64,000 nt of DNA, taken from the NCBI RefSeq assembly GCF_020531845.1, contig NZ_JAJAVF010000002.1:469543-533542 (forward strand), in the 5' to 3' direction. Source of the stretch: Methylobacillus methanolivorans (GTDB lineage Bacteria; Pseudomonadota; Gammaproteobacteria; Burkholderiales; Methylophilaceae). The notes under the pieces were generated by a model, which saw nothing but the letters and a program-made list of their open reading frames with translations, did not search any database and had not been told where the DNA came from. The stretch's first letter is position 1. The number at the start of each line of letters is the position of its first letter. Positions 62,482-64,000 of this stretch are shown one piece after another. Made by a program: the position numbers and the translations under genes.

Positions 62482-62970
62482 TTACTCTGACGTAATTGCT
62501 TGAAACTCCTGAGCGGGTTGCCAGGTGCGGTATCTCAATTCAAAACCTTTGGGGATATAGACCACTACTGGAAGCTTGCTGTTGTAACGCACGATAAAGC
62601 CTGTCCCATTGGCGGCAACAAACTTGGTGGTTTCTGCGCCCTGCGGGCAGGCCATGCGGGTGGAAATTGGGCCGCTGATATTCTTCACTTCATAATATGG
62701 GTAGCCCCACCCTTGTACGGTATGTTCAACGAGTGATGCGCCAAAACTATGACGATTGCAGTCGACCTGCATGGTTTTCCCGACTTGCAATTCCAGCTTG
62801 ATATCATTTTCTTCTGCTAATGGTGGCAGTTGTAGGACATGGCGCTGACTATCTGCTCCGGCTTTGGGGTAGGGGACCTTATCATCAAGCTTGGTGGCAT
62901 TCGCGCAGCCATTGGCGCTGGCAAGTAAGGCGAGGGAAGCGACAATAGTCGTAAGGCGACGTAATAACAT
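62482..62970 (-). CDS. eco: Ecotin, periplasmic serine protease inhibitor
   Basis: 162 residues with a signal peptide (a lipobox-like NGC at 20-22 is weak). The mature part aligns along its length with E. coli ecotin: VPYPKA, VDCNRH, GWGYPYYEV, RYNSKLPVVVYIP. The disulfide Cys71 and Cys108 are present. The reactive loop reads ISTRMACP, so the P1 residue is Arg105, where E. coli ecotin has Met84. That predicts a strong preference for trypsin-like proteases. Stands alone upstream of cyoA on the same strand. Confidence 0.92.
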   Translation of the reverse strand: MLLRRLTTIVASLALLASANGCANATKLDDKVPYPKAGADSQRHVLQLPPLAEENDIKLELQVGKTMQVDCNRHSFGASLVEHTVQGWGYPYYEVKNISGPISTRMACPQGAETTKFVAANGTGFIVRYNSKLPVVVYIPKGFELRYRTWQPAQEFQAITSE

Positions 62971-63059
62971 GTCTAGGGTCTCCGCAAGTGGATGATGCCA
63001 CTACTTTACCTGTTGGGCCTAAGTTTGATAAGCCGCATGACATCTATAACAATCGCGTT

Positions 63060-63155
63060 TTAGGGCTGCCTGGATAACTCAATGATTTCCACCACCCAGT
63101 AAGCCAGAATGAAAACAAGGATGGCGGCAATAGTGAGGATAAGGGTTTTATGCAT
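63060..63155 (-). CDS. 31-residue single-pass membrane peptide
   Basis: ORF MHKTLILTIAAILVFILAY then WVVEIIELSRQP, with GCGGAG 7 bases before ATG, one transmembrane helix of about 20 residues and a charged C-terminus. It has the look of the small membrane proteins missed by gene callers. I do not recognise a family. It lies on its own between ecotin and a secreted protein, all on the minus strand. Confidence 0.6.
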   Translation of the reverse strand: MHKTLILTIAAILVFILAYWVVEIIELSRQP

Positions 63156-63264
63156 AGTCGTACTCCGCAGGATGCTCAACTAACATTGCATGATGAGGAG
63201 TTGGGGAGCATCTAGTATTCGGTGAATCTCCGAAACTCGTGTCGGATAAAGTGACTGTTCAGAT

Positions 63265-63292
63265 ACAAAAATGGCGCCATTCGAGGCGCCAT
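63265..63292 (-). terminator. Terminator of the small secreted protein gene
   Basis: On the minus strand ATGGCGCC - TCGAAT - GGCGCCAT followed by T5, about 25 bases after the stop codon. Confidence 0.85.
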
Positions 63293-63317
63293 GGTGCATC
63301 ATTCCTACGAGATATGC

Positions 63318-63674
63318 TTATACGCGTTCAGGTTGGAATGGCTCCAGTACGCAACGTATTTCCAGTACCTTGGCTTCATTCTCTACGCCTTCCTCCTTGG
63401 TAAAACTTACCTTGGTATTGCGTGGAGCGGTGTAGACAATGTTTCCTGCCTGTTTGATCTGTTCGGCAGTATTTTGCAGGCGGGCAGAGCAGGATTCAAT
63501 ATCGTCATGCACCGATGTTTTAAGCAGGTAGTGGTTTTCTAGGTGGTCGAAAATTGCAATCACTGTGCTCCATTGACCAGGCTGGGGATTAAGCTTGGAT
63601 ACGTCTTCAGCGGCATAGGCCTGTGCGGAAAAGGCACCGATCATGGTCAGCGCGGCAAGAGTACGTTTCATCAT
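63318..63674 (-). CDS. Small secreted protein of unknown function
   Basis: 118 residues, with a signal peptide MMKRTLAALTMIGAFSAQAYA. The mature part has two Cys (likely one disulfide: SCSAR and IRCVLE) and no recognised domain. AAGGAAAGCT precedes ATG. It is followed by its own terminator, so it is monocistronic. Confidence 0.75.
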   Translation of the reverse strand: MMKRTLAALTMIGAFSAQAYAAEDVSKLNPQPGQWSTVIAIFDHLENHYLLKTSVHDDIESCSARLQNTAEQIKQAGNIVYTAPRNTKVSFTKEEGVENEAKVLEIRCVLEPFQPERV

Positions 63675-64000
63675 GTTAGCTTTCCTTATAATAGGTTATT
63701 CATTTATTGGTTGTTGCACGAGTAACTAGACCATCTGTTACGCAAAAAGTGCCCATATTGTTCAAACTGCATTCGCTCACATATTCTGTGGATAAGATTG
63801 TGGGTGGTATCAGGATTAGCGTCTTAAGTGCTTGTCATGACAATACAAGCTCAAGCTGATCATATTTTCAGCAAGGCTGCATAAGGCTTTTAGGGCAATT
63901 GGGAACTTTATGTTGGATAAAAGGTAAAAGAGGGTGCCGGATACAATGTTGGCAATTTGATGACATAATGCGCTATGGTTTTTGTCCCTGATCTCCTCTC
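63675..64000. other. Right-end intergenic region
   Basis: About 325 bases to the window edge without a convincing gene. An ATG at 63975 opens a frame that runs off the end, but lacks a ribosome binding site, so no call is made. Confidence 0.4.

Noticed and set aside
1..64000. tRNA, rRNA, insertion sequences, CRISPR arrays, riboswitches, prophage
   Set aside because: None recognised when reading the sequence; no transposase-like protein and no regular short-spaced repeats were seen.
63975..64000. ATG opening a frame at the right edge
   Set aside because: No ribosome binding site and only eight codons before the edge.

Overview
The window looks like the chromosome of a betaproteobacterium, most likely an obligate methylotroph of the Methylophilaceae (Methylobacillus/Methylovorus type). 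This rests on the mix of gene families and overall gene style (cyoABCDE, typA, rmuC, a MarR-type EPS regulator next to gmd/fcl, an FnlABC cassette, NADP-type glutamate dehydrogenase) and on moderate GC content. It is recognition, not a database match. I see no tRNA, rRNA, insertion sequence, phage or CRISPR array.

Layout. (1) 45-6771: a plus-strand organosulfur-type operon with a TonB-dependent receptor, a DszB-like desulfinase/SsuA-fold protein, a class II aldolase, an SsuD-like FMNH2 monooxygenase and an MFS transporter. (2) 6818-20518: housekeeping genes, with two tandem RhlE-type RNA helicases, typA/bipA, a TPR-2OG oxygenase protein, rmuC, a 59-codon ORF, moaD-moaE, a Lon-like protease, an HslR-like S4 protein, a radical SAM protein and an SDR. 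(3) 20582-44697: a large polysaccharide locus. A MarR-type EPS regulator leads gmd, fcl and ugd on the plus strand. A long minus-strand operon (39372 down to 24274) carries a uronate epimerase, glycosyltransferases, methyltransferases, a flippase, an AsnB-like amidotransferase and the complete UDP-N-acetyl-L-fucosamine pathway (FnlABC plus a WbuB-like transferase). A plus-strand operon (39735-44697) carries a WreQ-like reductase/epimerase, a short phosphoglycosyl transferase, a WbpM/PglF dehydratase, galU and a phosphoribosyltransferase.

(4) 44711-47800: a signalling cluster with a CheY-like regulator, an HTH-REC protein and an HNOBA-PAS-PAS histidine kinase. (5) 48116-51827: a long repetitive lipoprotein next to a two-partner-secretion (ShlB/FhaC) outer-membrane transporter. 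(6) 51901-57233: gdhA, srkA, a cupin, a type-B L36 ribosomal protein, a CynX-like MFS and stress-type small proteins. (7) 57307-63674: the cytochrome bo3 operon cyoABCDE (minus strand), an ecotin with Arg at the P1 site, a 31-residue membrane peptide and a secreted protein of unknown function.

How it fits together. GalU and Ugd supply UDP-glucuronate, the CapI-like epimerase can convert it to UDP-galacturonate, and the AsnB-like enzyme may amidate a uronic acid. Gmd/Fcl give GDP-L-fucose, and FnlABC give UDP-L-FucNAc. The WbpM-like dehydratase, WreQ-like enzyme and short phosphoglycosyl transferase probably build the lipid-linked first sugar. No Wzy polymerase or export channel is seen. The strongest regulatory observation is a near-identical 15-bp palindrome (GTTCATCAATTGAAC and GTTCAATTAATGAAC) over the predicted start of transcription of the EPS regulator and in the divergent intergenic region 19 kb away. 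A second shared element, TTGACA followed by tandem GATAAAAAT-like 9-mers, links the promoters of the response regulator and the repetitive lipoprotein.
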